The notes beneath the pieces are model-generated. The model saw only the letters and a list, made by a program, of their open reading frames with translations. It was not told the DNA's origin and did no database searches. 64,000 nt of DNA, taken from Microcebus murinus. Taxonomy: Eukaryota > Chordata > Mammalia > Primates > Cheirogaleidae. The position numbers were made by a program, and so were the translations under genes. Of this stretch, positions 32,885-44,313 are shown piece after piece; position 1 is the stretch's first letter; the number at the start of each line of letters is the position of its first letter. The DNA is taken from the NCBI RefSeq assembly GCF_040939455.1, contig NC_134104.1, forward strand, positions 138,916,501 to 138,980,500. The letters are read 5' to 3'.

Positions 32885-33265
32885 TTCTCTCCTTTTTTAA
32901 CAGATATATTGAGGTCTACTTCATTTACCATAAATTTCACCTGTTTTAAGTGTACAATTCAATGATTGATTTTTAGTAAATTTACAGAGCTGTGCAGCCA
33001 TCACCTGAATTCAATATTAGAACATTTCCATCTCTCCAATAAAGATCTTTTCTATCCTTTTGCAGTCATTCCTAGTTCTCATTCCCAATCATAGGAAACC
33101 ATTAATCTACTTCCTGTCTCTATAAATTGCCTTTTTGTTGACATTTCATATAAATAGAATCCTACAGTATGTGGTCTTTTGTATCTGGCTTCTTCCATTT
33201 AACATGTCTCTGAGGTTCATCCATGTTGCAACATGTTTCAATTCCTTTTGTTTTTTAAGGGAATG
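32885..33265 (-). mobile_element. old L1M 3' end, antisense
   Basis: Antisense landmarks: 'gatatattgaggtctacttcatttaccataaatttcacctgttttaagtgtacaattcaatg', 'gctgtgcagccatcacctgaattcaatattagaacatttccatc', 'agtatgtggtcttttgtatctggcttcttccatttaacatg', 'ggttcatccatgttgcaacatg'. This is the classic L1MA/L1MB-type 3' region. Confidence 0.85.
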
Positions 33266-33620
33266 ATTTTCTCTTACTAGCTCCACCACTGGCCAATAAA
33301 AATAGAAGTAACATTTAAAATTACTCATTAAAAAAAATAAAAAATAAAATCACTCATAATTTATAGCTTTAGTTTCTCAAGCAATCAGGTGTAGGAAAGC
33401 TGGTGTCTACAAGAAATGGTGATAATACTGATCAAAAAAGAACAGGGTTTATTTTCTACCTCTCATATCCCTTATCACCCTGGCCAGAAAGAATGCACAT
33501 CCTTGGAAAAAAGTCCCCATTATATATTTCCCTGACCATGCATAAGTGCTTCTTAGGCTACTTTGATCTTGATATGCTCTCTGTCTGTCTTTCTCTCTGT
33601 GTCCCGCCCTCCCCCCACCA
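33266..33620. other. unique DNA
   Basis: An A-rich stretch at 33330-33350 precedes unassigned sequence. The 74-codon frame at 33403-33627 lacks family features. Confidence 0.3.
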
Positions 33621-33624
33621 TGTG

Positions 33625-33625
33625 T

Positions 33626-33663
<38 letters not shown>
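33625..33663 (+). repeat. (TG)n microsatellite
   Basis: An uninterrupted run of about 19 TG units follows 'catgtgtaag'. The minus-strand frame through it is an artefact. Confidence 0.95.
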
Positions 33664-33664
<1 letters not shown>

Positions 33665-34846
33665 GTTGAACCTCTAACTTGTTAGTTGAGAACACTTGGA
33701 CTTTTTCAGTGGTACAGAATCTTATCCAACAGGACTTTATTGGCAAAGACCAGAAAAATAATCCAACTATATTGAAGACCTAAAACTCAACTATTAAAGT
33801 AAAAACTTGTAAATAAATACCAATAGAAAAGGGACAACTTGTCTTAACACTTTGGTTTGGAAAAACTTTAAGTATTTTAGCTATGCAATTCAGGAAGGAA
33901 AACATAATTTTCGTATATAATTTTCTATATAGTTGCTTAGCGTATCCATCAGTCAAACTGGATCATCAATCAGCTCGTGATTTCAGGGGATTTTGAATTA
34001 TCTCCTTTTGTAAAATCATGGGCAGAACAGCTTAAGCACTATATAGAATAGAACACTATATAGAACTCTCTATAGACTAGAGTGCATAACCAGCCAAGAA
34101 AGTTGTCCAACCTATTTGGGAATCATGAACAATCCATAGACCAGCTGTGCCCCCAAGCTAGGAACCACATTCAATACTCCCACCTCCAACCTGATGCCCA
34201 AAGAACACCTTCAGATTTGCATGTCTATTTCAGATTCCATGCTAGAATGCACTATCTGTCTTGAAGTAGCACACTAAAGCCATCTACGACATCACTATGG
34301 TCAGCTGAGAGACAATACCACGCTAAACATCTCCACACAAAGCAACTGCAACTGTGCCAAGCCTAATGTTGTAAGCTGTGCCAAGAAGAAATGATCTGGC
34401 AGTGCTTTGGCAGCAAGTTTGAATCCAAACAATCTGGAGAAAGGAAAGGCAAGGTTTAAATTAAACAGAATTTAATTGAACAAAGAAAAGGACAAGACAG
34501 AACTTTGTAACTATAATAAATCCTGCCAATTCAAAGCTAAGAAATAATGGATAGGAGAAAAGGATGGGAACATAAAACCTCCAGATCCATCTGAATCAAC
34601 AAGGCTTATCTCATAAAAACAGGATTGTAAGCAACAAAAAGAGGATTTGGCCTAAGGGTCATAAAGCCACTTGCTTCTTTACTTCCATAGTGTGGAGCTT
34701 TTAGGGAAAGCAAGGGCCACAAGAATTACTCTGCATTTTAAAAATGTGCATCTCTTATGGAAAGTGTGGAGTTAACCTTATTCCTTGGTACATGGGACAT
34801 TATCAGCATGTATAAGGCCTTCCCTCGTTTTATTTGCTTATTTATG
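33664..34846. other. unique DNA
   Basis: About 1.2 kb with no recognised repeat. 34034-34076 has a small imperfect repetition of 'cactatatagaa'. The 60-codon frame at 34082-34264 lacks family features. I cannot assign function. Confidence 0.35.
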
Positions 34847-35975
34847 TAAACCATAAGAATTCTAGAAGAAAATGTTGGAAAAACTCCTCTAGATATCAGC
34901 CTAGGCAAAGAATTTATGAAGAAGACCCTGATGGCAATCACAGCAACAACAAGAACAAATAAATGGAACTTTATTAAATTACAAAACTTCTGTACAGCTA
35001 AGGAAATAATCAACAGAGCAAATAGACAACCTACAGAATAGGGGGAAATATTCCCAAGTTATACATTAGATAAAGGGCTAATAACCAGAATCTACAAAGA
35101 AGTCAAGTAAATCAGCAAGAAAAAGGCAAACAACCCCATTAAAAAGTGGGCAAAAGACATGAACAGAAGCTTTTCAAAAGAAGATAGACTACTGGCCAAG
35201 AAACATATGAAAAAATGCTCAGGGTCACTAATCACCATGGAAATGCAAATTAAACCACAATGAGATATCATCTTACCCCATTTAGAATGGCTTTTATCCA
35301 AAAGTCCCAAAACAATAGATGCTGGCATGGATGCAGAGAGAAAGGAACACTTACATACTGTTGGTGCCACTGCAATTTGTACAAACTCTATGGAAAATAG
35401 TATGGAGATTCTTCAAAGAACTAAAAACAGACCTATCATTTGATCTAGCAATCCTACTAGTGGGTATTTACCCAGACAGAAAAAAAGCCATTTTATGACA
35501 TAGACACCTGCACTAGAATGTTTATGGCAGCAAAATTTACAATCTTCAAGCTGTGCAATCAACCCAAGTGCCCATCAATTCATGAGTGGATTAACAAAAT
35601 GTGGTACATGTATACCATAGAATACTACTCAGCCATGAGGAAGCATGAATTAAGGCCTTTTGCAAAAATTTGGATGGAACTGGAGACCATTCTCTTAAGT
35701 GAAGTATCTAAAGAATGGAAAAACAAATATCACATGTACTTGCTATTGAATTATAACTAACTGATGAGCACTCATGTGCACAGAGGGAAGTAGAACTCAG
35801 GAAATCAAGCAGTGGGGAGGGGAAGGAGGGTATGGGCCAAAAACTACCTAACACATACAATAAACACTATCTGGGTGATGGGCACCCTTATAACCCTGAC
35901 TTAAGCATTACAAAAGCAATCTATGTAACCAAAAACATTCATACCCCCATAATACTTTGAAATAAAAAAAAAAAG
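34847..35975 (+). mobile_element. 5'-truncated L1, lemur-type tail
   Basis: It begins in ORF2 ('aaccataagaattctagaagaaaatgttgg') and proceeds through 'acttctgtacagctaaggaaataatcaac', 'ggcaaaagacatgaacag', 'aatgagatatcatcttacccc', 'gatctagcaatcctactagtgggtatttacc', 'tggtacatgtataccatagaatactactcagcc', to the 3' UTR and 'tcatacccccataatactttgaaataaaaaaaa'. Frames of 80-92 codons in it are ORF2 remnants or their antisense shadows. It is not twin-primed. Confidence 0.9.
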
Positions 35976-36009
35976 AGACAGAGAATAATTGAAAGAGATG
36001 GAGAGGAAA

Positions 36010-36750
36010 AAAAGTTAAATTGTGGAAAAAATAAAAAGCATAAAATTTACCATCTTAAACATTTTTAAGTACAATTTAGTAGTGTCAAGTACTAGTTGTG
36101 CAACTATTTTCCAGAACTCTTTATCTTGAAAAACTGAACCAATGCCCAGCAAACAACAGCTTCCATCCCCCCACCCCACACCCTTCACCCCCAGTAATCA
36201 CCCTTCTACTCATTATTTCCATGAATTTTACTGCTCTAAGTACATGATATAAGTGGAATCACATAATATTTGTCCTTTTGTGACTGCCTCATTTCACTTA
36301 CCATAATGTCCTCAAGGTTTATCCATGTTGTAGCATGTACTAGAATTCCCTTTCTTTTTAAGGATGAGTAATATTCCATCGATTGTGTAGACCACGTTTT
36401 GTTTATCTGCTCATCCACTGATGAACACTTGGGGGCTTCCACCATTTGGCTATTGTGAATAATGCTACTATAGACATAGTATACCAATGGCTCTCAACAC
36501 TCATCTTTCAAAATTCTTTGGGGTCTATATCCAGAAATGTAGTTGCTTGATTATGTGGTAATTCTATTTTTCATATTCTGAGGAACTGCCATACTGTCTT
36601 CTAGAGTGGCGCAGTGTTTTATGCTCCCACCAACAATGTCCAGGCATTCCAATTTCTCCACATTCTCGCCTACACTTGTTATTTTCTAGTATTTTTTTTG
36701 GTGGTTTTTTGATAATAGTAGCCATCCTAATGAGTGTGAAGTAGTGTATT
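36010..36750 (-). mobile_element. old L1M 3' half, antisense (first copy)
   Basis: Antisense landmarks: 'ccatcttaaacatttttaagtacaatttagtagtg', 'cttgaaaaactgaaccaatgccc', 'gtggaatcacataatatttgtccttttgtgactgcctcatttcac', 'gatgagtaatattccatcgattgtg', 'aggaactgccatactgtcttctagagtgg', 'ctcccaccaacaatg'. This is a different insertion from the block that follows. Confidence 0.85.
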
Positions 36751-36754
36751 TTTT

Positions 36755-37590
36755 CCCTTTCATCACCTTTCTCTCTTCTGTTCCCTACCCCATCAGCAAT
36801 CATTTTAATGTTTATTAAGGTTTATTTATAAATATGTACTATATTTGCAAGTCTTTTTATTATATAGAGATAGATTGTTACATATCTCATTCTATTTCTT
36901 CCAATTTCCACTAAGCACTAGCTTTTTAATGTCTATCCACATTGTGCTTTGAGTCCATTTTTTTCTACCTGTTACACGGTATTCATGTGTGCAGACCACA
37001 TTTCACCTACACGTTCCCATGGTGGTGAAATGGCTTCTAACACCGCACCACCACAAACAATACGGAAATTACTGTACTCCTATGCATTTCACTGAACCTG
37101 TGTGAGAACTCTTTGGGCTGTCTACCCAGGACCAGGGCATGGAAGACACCTATATATATCATAAGAGTATGAATGCTGGATTACTTTCCAAAATGGCTGC
37201 CTCACTCTACATGCTCATCGCTCTACAAGCACTTAGGTGGTCGCTGTGTCTCCTCTTTCAGGTTTTCTCTGTATTTTGCCAGTCTAATGGGTGTCAAGAG
37301 ATAACTCTTTGTTTTACTTTTACTTTATTTTATTAATAATGACTTTGAATATTCTTCATATCCTTCTTAGCCTTTTGGATTTCTGTCTTCTATAAATCGC
37401 CTGCTCATACCTTTTGTCTATTTTTCTTTTGGGGTGTTGGGTTTTGTTTCTTGTTGACTTGTAAAAGTTTATTACATATTCTAGAAATTAGTCTTTTGTC
37501 AGTTTAGACATAGCGAATAGTTTTTTCTCAATATGATAGCTGTCTTTTAACTTTGTGCACAGTATCCTTAATTGAATAGAAATCTTTAAA
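36755..37590 (-). mobile_element. old L1M (L1ME-like) 3' half, antisense (second copy)
   Basis: A second antisense L1 with its own order: 'gtctatccacattgtgctttgagtcc', 'gttacacggtattcatgtgtgc', 'ggattactttccaaaatggctgcctcactctacatgctc', 'attttgccagtctaatgggtgtcaagag', 'gcctgctcataccttttgtctatttttc', 'tagaaattagtcttttgtcagtttag'. Further decayed than the copy upstream. Confidence 0.75.
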
Positions 37591-37819
37591 TTCATAAATT
37601 AAATTTTAAAAATAGGGACTATAAGGAGATATTGGGAAAGTTAAGTGTTACCTGCTTAGATATTTGTATTAATGAACAAAAGACACATCTCAAATTAGAA
37701 TTAGCAAAAAAAAAAAAAAAAACAGAGCGAGTGGAACTTATCATGACTCAAAAATATTCAAGACTCTTGAGGGTTAGGGAAGAGGCTGAAAACAAGAACT
37801 GAAGAATAGTCAGAAACTG

Positions 37820-37822
<3 letters not shown>
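37591..37822. other. unassigned DNA with poly(A)
   Basis: A run of A lies at 37709-37727, with 'acagagcgagtggaactt' following. No named feature. Confidence 0.3.
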
Positions 37823-37860
<38 letters not shown>

Positions 37861-37886
37861 TCTCTCTCTCACACACACACACACAA
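37823..37886 (+). repeat. (TC)n(AC)n compound microsatellite
   Basis: About 24 TC units with one CACTC interruption run into about eight AC units. Confidence 0.95.
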
Positions 37887-38734
37887 ATACACACACATAC
37901 ATTTTCTCTCATTTCTATTTCTCTTTGCATCTCTTTCTATACTCTTTGCATCTGCCTCACCCATCTCTCCAAACTTACTTTCCTCACTTTCCTGTGCATA
38001 TAGTTATTTCACATCTCCTGAGTTCCCAGGTCCTTAGTTCAGAAAATGCACTAAGCAACTACACATCCCAATTCTAAAATCCTGGGATAGGGATTGACAG
38101 CTCCAACTGTCCAATAAACAATGGCCAGAAGGTGGAGTCAGGTCAACAGAGATAGGACTTCAAGCGAGCACCAATTTGGTGGCAGCTCTCAGAAGGGGAA
38201 AATCAGGGCTATGCTGATACCATATAAAGATTTTGAGGAGACATAGATATTGGCAATGAGTGAATATGAGACTTGTGTGGAATTTGTCTTAACACCTGAC
38301 AGTGCTTCTTGCCTTGTTCTCTCTGCTGAGACCAGGGGGCACCTGAACTTCAGTTCTGATTTCTGGACCACCTTCGGATCTTGCTTTTCCAAGATTGTCC
38401 TGAGTATCCTCTTGTGCCCCTGAGAGTTGGTGAATATGTCCCATACAGCCCAATAACTGGTTTCTGCATCCTAATTCCAAAGATCATGTCACAAAACCTG
38501 TGGCTCCTGGTCCCTGACTAAGGTCTGAATGGATAATAGATTCAGTTTTTCCCATGAAAAGCAGCTTTTCTAGGCAGCTGTCTAGTCTCTAGGACCAAAG
38601 TGTAACTATAATAATGAAATACATATATTCAGTCTTTATTAATCTTTTATAAATCTGATTCTGTACCTTCTGTATATTAGACAGTTTGTGTATGCATTAT
38701 AAATATTTTACTTTTTTCACATATACATACACTA
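37887..38734. other. unassigned DNA
   Basis: 38085-38200 ('tccaactgtccaataaacaatggccagaaggtggagtcaggtcaacag') may belong to the MER-type family of 7861-8450. Two overlapping minus-strand frames of 63-67 codons (38189-38480) lack family features. Confidence 0.3.
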
Positions 38735-38980
38735 AAAAATACTCAGTATTGTTGAGTTCTCATTTTGAACCAGGCACCATGCTGGGTGCTTAATGTTTAC
38801 AATTGCCATTCAGCCCTATAATCCTCCCAATTATAGCCACAATCCTCACAGTGATGCTGTGAAGAATTATTATTGTCCCCAATTTTTGGTTGAGGAACTC
38901 AAAGGTAAATGATTAGGTAATTTGCCCAGAATTAGAAAGTGGTGTGTGTGTGTGAAGCTCAGATCCATATATATTTAGTG
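38735..38980 (-). repeat. MIR SINE, antisense
   Basis: Antisense MIR: 'tttgaaccaggcaccatgctgggtgcttaatgtttac', 'tgatgctgtgaagaattattattgtccccaatttttggttgaggaactcaaaggtaaatgattaggtaatttgcccag'. Confidence 0.85.
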
Positions 38981-39339
38981 GCCAACGTTTGTTTGTCATC
39001 ACAACACAATATTTTATCCTTACTTATGTGTGCATGTATTTACGCTTGTTATTCACTGGTTCACTGCTATTATTATTTGCTTTGGAATACAAGAACTCAA
39101 AAGGCAGTAGCTACTTTCTATTTGCTTTACGTTGTACCTCATGTCTCAGTTTAGACGTATACCTATAGAAAGAATGATAAGCCCACTGAGTAGAATATTC
39201 CCAAGAGTGTATAATGTCTAATTTGAACACTGAAGGAATCCTCTAGACACAAATCCAACACATGAGAAGGTTTACATAAAACACAGGAAAGTGTGGAAAT
39301 ACAGAATGCAAATTTACCCAGTCAATGGGAGGAGATTTT
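38981..39339. other. unique DNA
   Basis: No recognised feature apart from a short TG-rich patch at 38941-38953 inside the neighbouring MIR. Confidence 0.3.
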
Positions 39340-39719
39340 TTTAAATTTATGTATTTATTTATTCATATATATATATACATATATATATATATTTGTGTGT
39401 GTGTGTGTGAGAGAGTCTCACTCTGTTGCCTGGGCTAGAGTGCCATGGCATCAGCCTTGCTCACAGCAACCTCAAACTCCTGGGCTCAAGCAATGCTACT
39501 GCCTCAGCCTCCCAAGTAGCTGAGACTACAGGCATGTCACTATGCCCGGCTAATTTTTTCTATATATTTTTCGTTGTCCAGCTAATTTCTTTCTATTTTT
39601 TGGTAGAGACAGAGTCTCACTCTTGCTCAGGCTGGTCTCAAACTCCTGAGCTCAAATGATCCGCCCGCCTTGGCCTCCCAGAGTGCTAGGATTACAGGCA
39701 TGAGCCACTGTGCCCGGCC
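39340..39719 (-). mobile_element. Alu SINE, antisense, tail turned into a TA/TG microsatellite
   Basis: The Alu body runs 39412-39719 on the plus strand as 'gagtctcactctgttgcctgggctagagtg...gtgagccactgtgcccggcc'. Where a poly(T) would be expected, there is a T-rich, (TA)n and (TG)n stretch (39337-39412). A short duplication agattttt occurs at 39331-39338 and 39721-39728. Frames here (76 and 77 codons) are Alu shadows. Confidence 0.9.
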
Positions 39720-39869
39720 TAGATTTTTAGTCTAATGTCTGCAGCATCTTCTTAGGAGCAATGCACAGAACAGAAGAATCCCAACCTTCCCGAAGGCCAA
39801 GCGGCCATGGCTACTGCACACATAATCACTTAGTTCCTGATTGTAGAGTCTCCTCCCAGAATGCCTCTG
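39720..39869. other. unique DNA
   Basis: Short spacer with no feature. Confidence 0.3.
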
Positions 39870-40040
39870 GGAGTCACTGCAGCCGAGTAGGAAGGGGACA
39901 AGCTTTGTGTTTGACCCCTACTGTTGGCTAGCATTAGCTATTTGACCTTGGAAAATTTACTTCCCTGAGCTCCCGTTCTCCCATCTATAAAATAATCTTT
40001 CCCTTGCAGGGTTGTTGCAAGTATTAGAAAGGATTTTTCT
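39870..40040 (+). repeat. MIR SINE
   Basis: Sense MIR: 'aagctttgtgtttgacccctactgttggctagc', 'ctatttgaccttggaaaatttacttccctgagctcccgttctcccatctataaaataatctttcccttgcagggttgttgcaag'. Confidence 0.8.
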
Positions 40041-40254
40041 TCCTTATGGATGGGAGGCATCACCGTCATCACCGTCATGGTGGAAGGAGTAGGGAGAACA
40101 TTAGGGACTTCATTGCACCCCAGTGACATTTTGGGGCCACAAACACATGGCTGGGGCTTCTGGTGATGCATCTGCTGAGGCCAAGGGATGGCCTGCCTCT
40201 ATCTCCTCTCAGAGAGAAAGAAGGGATTCCCCAGTCCCCCATGACTCTGGAAAT

Positions 40255-40760
40255 CTTTCAGATAAAAATGACAGGAAACCCAATCTAAACTGGCTTAAGT
40301 AAGAAGGAGACTTTATCGGCTCACTTAACTTGAGAGACCACAAAAGTGCTGGTTTCAGGACCAGCGGTATTTGAAGTTTAACCTCAAACTTCAGGGGTTT
40401 CTCTCCTTTCCTTGATTCTGCTTCCCATCCTCTGGGTTGGCTCCACAGTGTGGTAAAACTTTAAAAGGGGATAAAAAAGGCTGCCTGTAGCTACAGCTTC
40501 ACACACTCTGCTCTCAGCGACCCCATGAAAATATCCCTTGCTACTTGCTCCTGGAAAAGTCACAGATTCACACCACTTGGACCAATTTAGCTCAGGCATC
40601 CATCGTGGAAGCAATCCCTAGGATCAAGGCAAGGAAATTATATTGGTGGGCTCGGGCCTGCGTCCCACAGCCAGTCCTGGGGCTAGCAGCGAATTCAGCC
40701 TCGCCTAAACCACATACACAGAGAGCAAGATAGAGGAAGTTCCCCAAGAAAAACACAGGT
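40255..40760 (-). repeat. old MER-type repeat of unresolved family
   Basis: Landmarks 'cccaatctaaactggcttaagtaagaaggagactttatcggctca', 'cttctgcttcccatcctctgggttgg'-like sequence and 'gaaaagtcacagattcacaccacttggaccaa' suggest the same family as 7861-8450. It is poorly preserved. Frames within it lack family features. Confidence 0.4.
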
Positions 40761-40854
40761 GCTATTAGAAGCCCCAGAAGGAAATGGATGCTGGAAGGCA
40801 AAAAACAATGGATACATAGCATAGGCCCTAAATAACATCAGGGAAAACTATAAT

Positions 40855-41085
40855 TACCAACATTCACTCAATGTTTGCTATGCTCTGCAATAAGCACTTT
40901 TTGTTCATTACCTCATTAAAGCATCACAAAAATGGTGCAATGCATATATATTACTAGTATTACCCCCATTTAGCAGAAGATAAAAAGGAGGCACAGAGAG
41001 GCTAAGTAACTTGTCATGAGGTCAGTAAATGGCAAGGTTGAGATTTGAACTCAAGCCACATGGCTCTAGAATCCACACCTACTCT
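40855..41085 (-). repeat. MIR SINE, antisense, nearly full length
   Basis: Antisense order: 'tgctatgctctgcaataagcactttttgttcattacctcattaaagcatcac', 'ttacccccatttagcagaagataaaaaggaggcacagagaggctaagtaacttgtcatgaggtcagtaaatggcaaggttgagatttgaactcaagcc', 'ggctctagaatccac'. Confidence 0.95.
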
Positions 41086-41089
41086 GGTG

Positions 41090-41420
41090 GGTTGAATAAT
41101 GGCCCCCTAAAGATATGCAGGCCCTAAACCCTGGAACATGTGGGTGTTGACTTATATGGCAAAAGAGACTTTGCAGATGCGATTAAGTCAAGGATCTCGA
41201 GAAGAGGAGACTATTCCAAATTATCCTAATGGCCCTAAATGTAATCACAGGTCCTTATGAGAAGGAGGCAGAGGGAAGTTGGACTACAGAGAAGAGAAGG
41301 CAAGGCAATGATGAAAGCAAAGATTGGAGTGATGCACTTTGAAGGTGAAGGAAGAAGCCAAAGGACAAGGAACATAGGTGGCCTCTAGAAGCTGGAAAAG
41401 GCAAAGAAATGTTCTCTTCT
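41090..41420 (+). mobile_element. MLT1-type LTR fragment
   Basis: It contains 'gtgggttgaataatggccccctaaagatatgcagg', 'ccctggaacatgtgggtgttgacttatatggcaaaagagactttgcagatgcgattaagtcaagg', 'gattggagtgatgcactttgaagg', 'ggtggcctctagaagctggaaaaggcaaagaaatg'. It breaks off at the polypyrimidine tract. This is a distinct MLT1 subtype from the copy at 8529-8922. Confidence 0.8.
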
Positions 41421-41432
41421 GGGACCACTATA

Positions 41433-41560
41433 AAGAACCTCTTCTCTCCTTTCCTCTCCTCCCCTCCCCTCTCCTCTCCTCTCCTCTCCTCTCCTCTTCT
41501 CTTCTTCTTCTCTCCTCTCTCTATCTCTTTCTTCTTCCTCCCCTCCAGATCTCTTTGCCC
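41433..41560 (+). repeat. (CTCCT)n-like polypyrimidine tract
   Basis: About 120 bases almost free of purines on the plus strand: repeated tctcc/cctct units followed by cttctt and tctctc patches. Frames of 84-104 codons across it are composition artefacts, such as Arg/Glu-rich on the minus strand. Confidence 0.95.
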
Positions 41561-41639
41561 CGCTTGCATATGCCCCCCTCAAATGGCAACCCCCATCTGT
41601 GTAAGGCAAGTGTCTCCAAGACTCCCCAGTGATGGTGCA

Positions 41640-42190
41640 CATGCCTTATATAATCCCTGGGACTGTGGATACCATGGATTTCACTGTGATGATTAGGCTA
41701 TATCATTATGACACGGTTCACTTTAAGAAAAGGGGATTATGCTTATGTGTCTGACCTAATCAGGTGAACCATAAAAAGATCTGGGCTCTTCCTGAGAGGA
41801 GGATGAGAAGCATGAGAGGGATACAACGGAGGGAGAGATTCCACTGCTGGCTTTGGAGATGAAATGCCCCATGCAAGGATTGAGAGCAGTCTCTGGGAAC
41901 TAAGAACAGCCCCCAGTCAACAACCAGCAAGGAAATGAGAACCTCAGCCCTACAGCTACAAAAAAAACTGAATTTGGCCAACAACCTAAAAGAGTTTGGT
42001 GAAGGATTTTTCTCTAAAGCCTTGATAGAGGAACACAGCTCAGCCAACACCTTGATTTCAGCTTTCTAAGACTCTGAGCAGAGAACCTGGAGACACAGGC
42101 CCAGACCTACCAAACTGTTAGCTGATAAGTGAGTATTGTTTAAATCTGCTAAATTTCTGGCATTTTGTTACAAAATAATAGAATACTAGT
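41640..42190 (+). mobile_element. second MLT1-type LTR fragment
   Basis: It has 'gggactgtggataccatggatttcactgtgatgattaggctatatcattatgac', 'agagattccactgctggctttggagatgaa', 'ctcagccaacaccttgatttcagctttctaagactctgagcagagaacc', 'tgctaaatttctggcattttgttacaaaataatagaatac'. This is the older MLT1-like type with a different layout from 41090-41420, so it is probably a separate insertion and not the same LTR resumed. Confidence 0.7.
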
Positions 42191-42564
42191 ATACCATTCC
42201 TGGGTCTACACAATCTCCCAATTCAAACATCCAACTCTGTGTTCTAAGAGACTAGAAAAAAATCAGCTTGTCCCTAGTTGGGTCAAATGTCCAACACTGA
42301 CCTAGACAGCTATGGCCAGTGGGCCCAGCCATGTTTCCCACTACTTCCTCTGCAGTGGTTGTGGATATACAACCTCAGGGAAGAGGGCATAGACAAGGCC
42401 CACAAGCTGGCTGGTGTATGCTGCTATTGTCCTTCCAATCTGATTGTTGTAGCTTTCTATCAGTCTACACCCTGCTTTGCATTATGTGCATTTCATCTTG
42501 CCTAGTTAGCTCATGGACTCATCAAAGGCAAAGAAGTGGTTTGACACAATAAGACAAGCACTAT
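42191..42564. other. unique DNA
   Basis: No recognised repeat. Two 75-77 codon plus-strand frames (42278-42552) overlap each other and lack family features. Confidence 0.35.
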
Positions 42565-42755
42565 CTTAAGGGACACAGTGGGCTGAGTGCAAATCTACTT
42601 CCTTGCTGTGTGAGCTTAGGCAAGTCACTTAGCCTCTCAGGATTCCTTCCCTCATTTGTGAAACGAGAGCAACATGCCTACCGTGCAGGGCTGCTGTGAC
42701 AATTAAATGAGATGAAATAGGTAAGCCCATTTGTGGGTCTTCAGTAAATACCAAT
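42565..42755 (+). repeat. MIR SINE
   Basis: Sense MIR: 'acttccttgctgtgtgagcttaggcaagtcacttagcctctcaggattccttccctcatttgtgaaacgagagcaacatgcctaccgtgcagggctgctgtgacaattaaatgagatgaaatag'. Confidence 0.95.
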
Positions 42756-43004
42756 TCCCCTCTGCTATTCTTTATCCATTTTCTATGTCCACCATAGCAG
42801 CTAACACAACAGTATGAGCTCACTGCTGCATAAAAGCAAATTTTAAATCCATACATTGGTTGGCTGATTGATGAGAAGGAGTAAGGCAACCAATAGCATG
42901 GAAGTAACCCAATTATCACATGCCACAATGGTGTCAGCAGAGGACAGAACTAGTAACAGGTTCCCTGGATTTGAGTTGGCCACAAACATAATAATGAATA
43001 ACAT
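42756..43004. other. unique DNA
   Basis: No feature recognised. Confidence 0.3.
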
Positions 43005-43260
43005 GATAATAGCATCAGACATTAATTGATAGTGTCCTATACTTTGTACCAGGCACTGTGCTGAAGGCCCCCTTAGTGTATCTCATTTAATGCTCAACAA
43101 GAACCTTTCATAAGTACCATCATTACCCCATTTTACACACAAGGGATGGACATCCAGAGAGACGAAATGACTTACCCAGATAAGGAAAAGCCAAAACTCA
43201 ATCCTGAGTCTATATGACTCCAAAGTCCAAAGCTCCTAGTCACTCTACTTCAAATTGCCA
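43005..43260 (-). repeat. MIR SINE, antisense, nearly full length
   Basis: Antisense order: 'tactttgtaccaggcactgtgctgaaggc', 'catcattaccccattttacacacaagggatggacatccagagagacgaaatgacttacccagataagg', 'gactccaaagtccaaagctcctagtcactctac'. Confidence 0.95.
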
Positions 43261-43479
43261 TGAACATGGTCTTCCTCTTTTGGAAACAGAATTCAAGTTG
43301 GTGGAAACACTTGTACCCACGGAGACTGAAACTGAACAGTAAGACATAATTCTTTTCATTGACATCTAGGCTCTTTTCACATCCTTAAATTTCCAGGAAA
43401 GATTATTTTTTAATCACAGGGAAATATCCAAGGAAAGGATAATGGGCTTATGTCTGCCAAACCACAAGTGGCTCCTCAA
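43261..43479. other. unique DNA
   Basis: No feature recognised. Confidence 0.3.
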
Positions 43480-44240
43480 AAAGTAGAGTCGAGAACAACT
43501 CCATCTCCTCGTCTAGAGGAACACTCCCTCAGTGAAGTCTTCCAGAAAATTTCTGCTTGATTTTCAGTTGTTCAAAAAATTAAGACAAAATGAGAAGCCT
43601 GTCCTTAGAAGCCAATAGTCTCTGTGGGGGTTTTTTTGTTTTTTTTTTTTTTTAATGCATGACTGAAACCTCTCCAGTGGTTAGAAATTCTTTGCACTGC
43701 TTGGGGTATCAGAGGAATTCCGTGTCGCCCTTGACGAGCATTGTTTCCCTCAGAAGGCTGACATCCTTATCTTTATCCCTCACCCAGGCCTGGCGAGGAG
43801 CTCTGCTCTCCTTTGGGTAGTTTCACAGCACAGGAAAGCTAGCCCTGGCTGCCGCAAATACCCCGAGGCACGCTTTGATAGTTTTAATAACCTTGTCCGT
43901 TCTCCGCTTAAGAGTCAGCCATTATTGCTCAAGTCTTTTTAAGCCAGCTTGAAATTCACCTTGGCAAGGATTCCATCCTTGTTGGACACTTCCCCCTGGC
44001 TTTTCAAACTTAGTGAAAGGAATTGAGACCTAGTGGGAAATGCCTGCCCGTCGCTGCTCTCCTTCTAGATTCTGGATGAAATTTCCCATAGGGCTGCCCT
44101 GGCTCCTGGCTAATTGGGCTGTTTTATTGTACAACAGCATCAGGAAAAACTAAGGGTGATTCTATACACCAGCCTCCAGGCCTCTGTCTCTGAGAGTCTG
44201 GAGGATCTGTGGCAATCAGAGAACAACACACCAAGGCCCA
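43480..44240. promoter_or_regulatory. candidate conserved non-coding (enhancer-like) block
   Basis: Repeat-free, high-complexity sequence that retains CpGs ('cgtgtcgcccttgacgagc', 'ccttgtccgttctccgc'). Motif-like content includes CTTTGAT (TCF/LEF-like, about 43872), GATA-like 'cttatctttatccc', 'agtcagccattattgctc' and TAAT cores ('tggctaattggg'). An internal poly(T) lies at 43630-43653. No long frame exists. Deep conservation is inferred and not demonstrated. Confidence 0.4.
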
Positions 44241-44313
44241 CATTATGACTTGCTTACATGGATGCCTGGGCTGTGCTTTTGGGCTCCCTGCCCCATTAGA
44301 TAAAATGCTTCTT

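Noticed and set aside
41255..41696. Arg/Glu-rich and Ser/Leu/Pro-rich frames of 84-104 codons
   Set aside because: Composition artefacts of the polypyrimidine tract.
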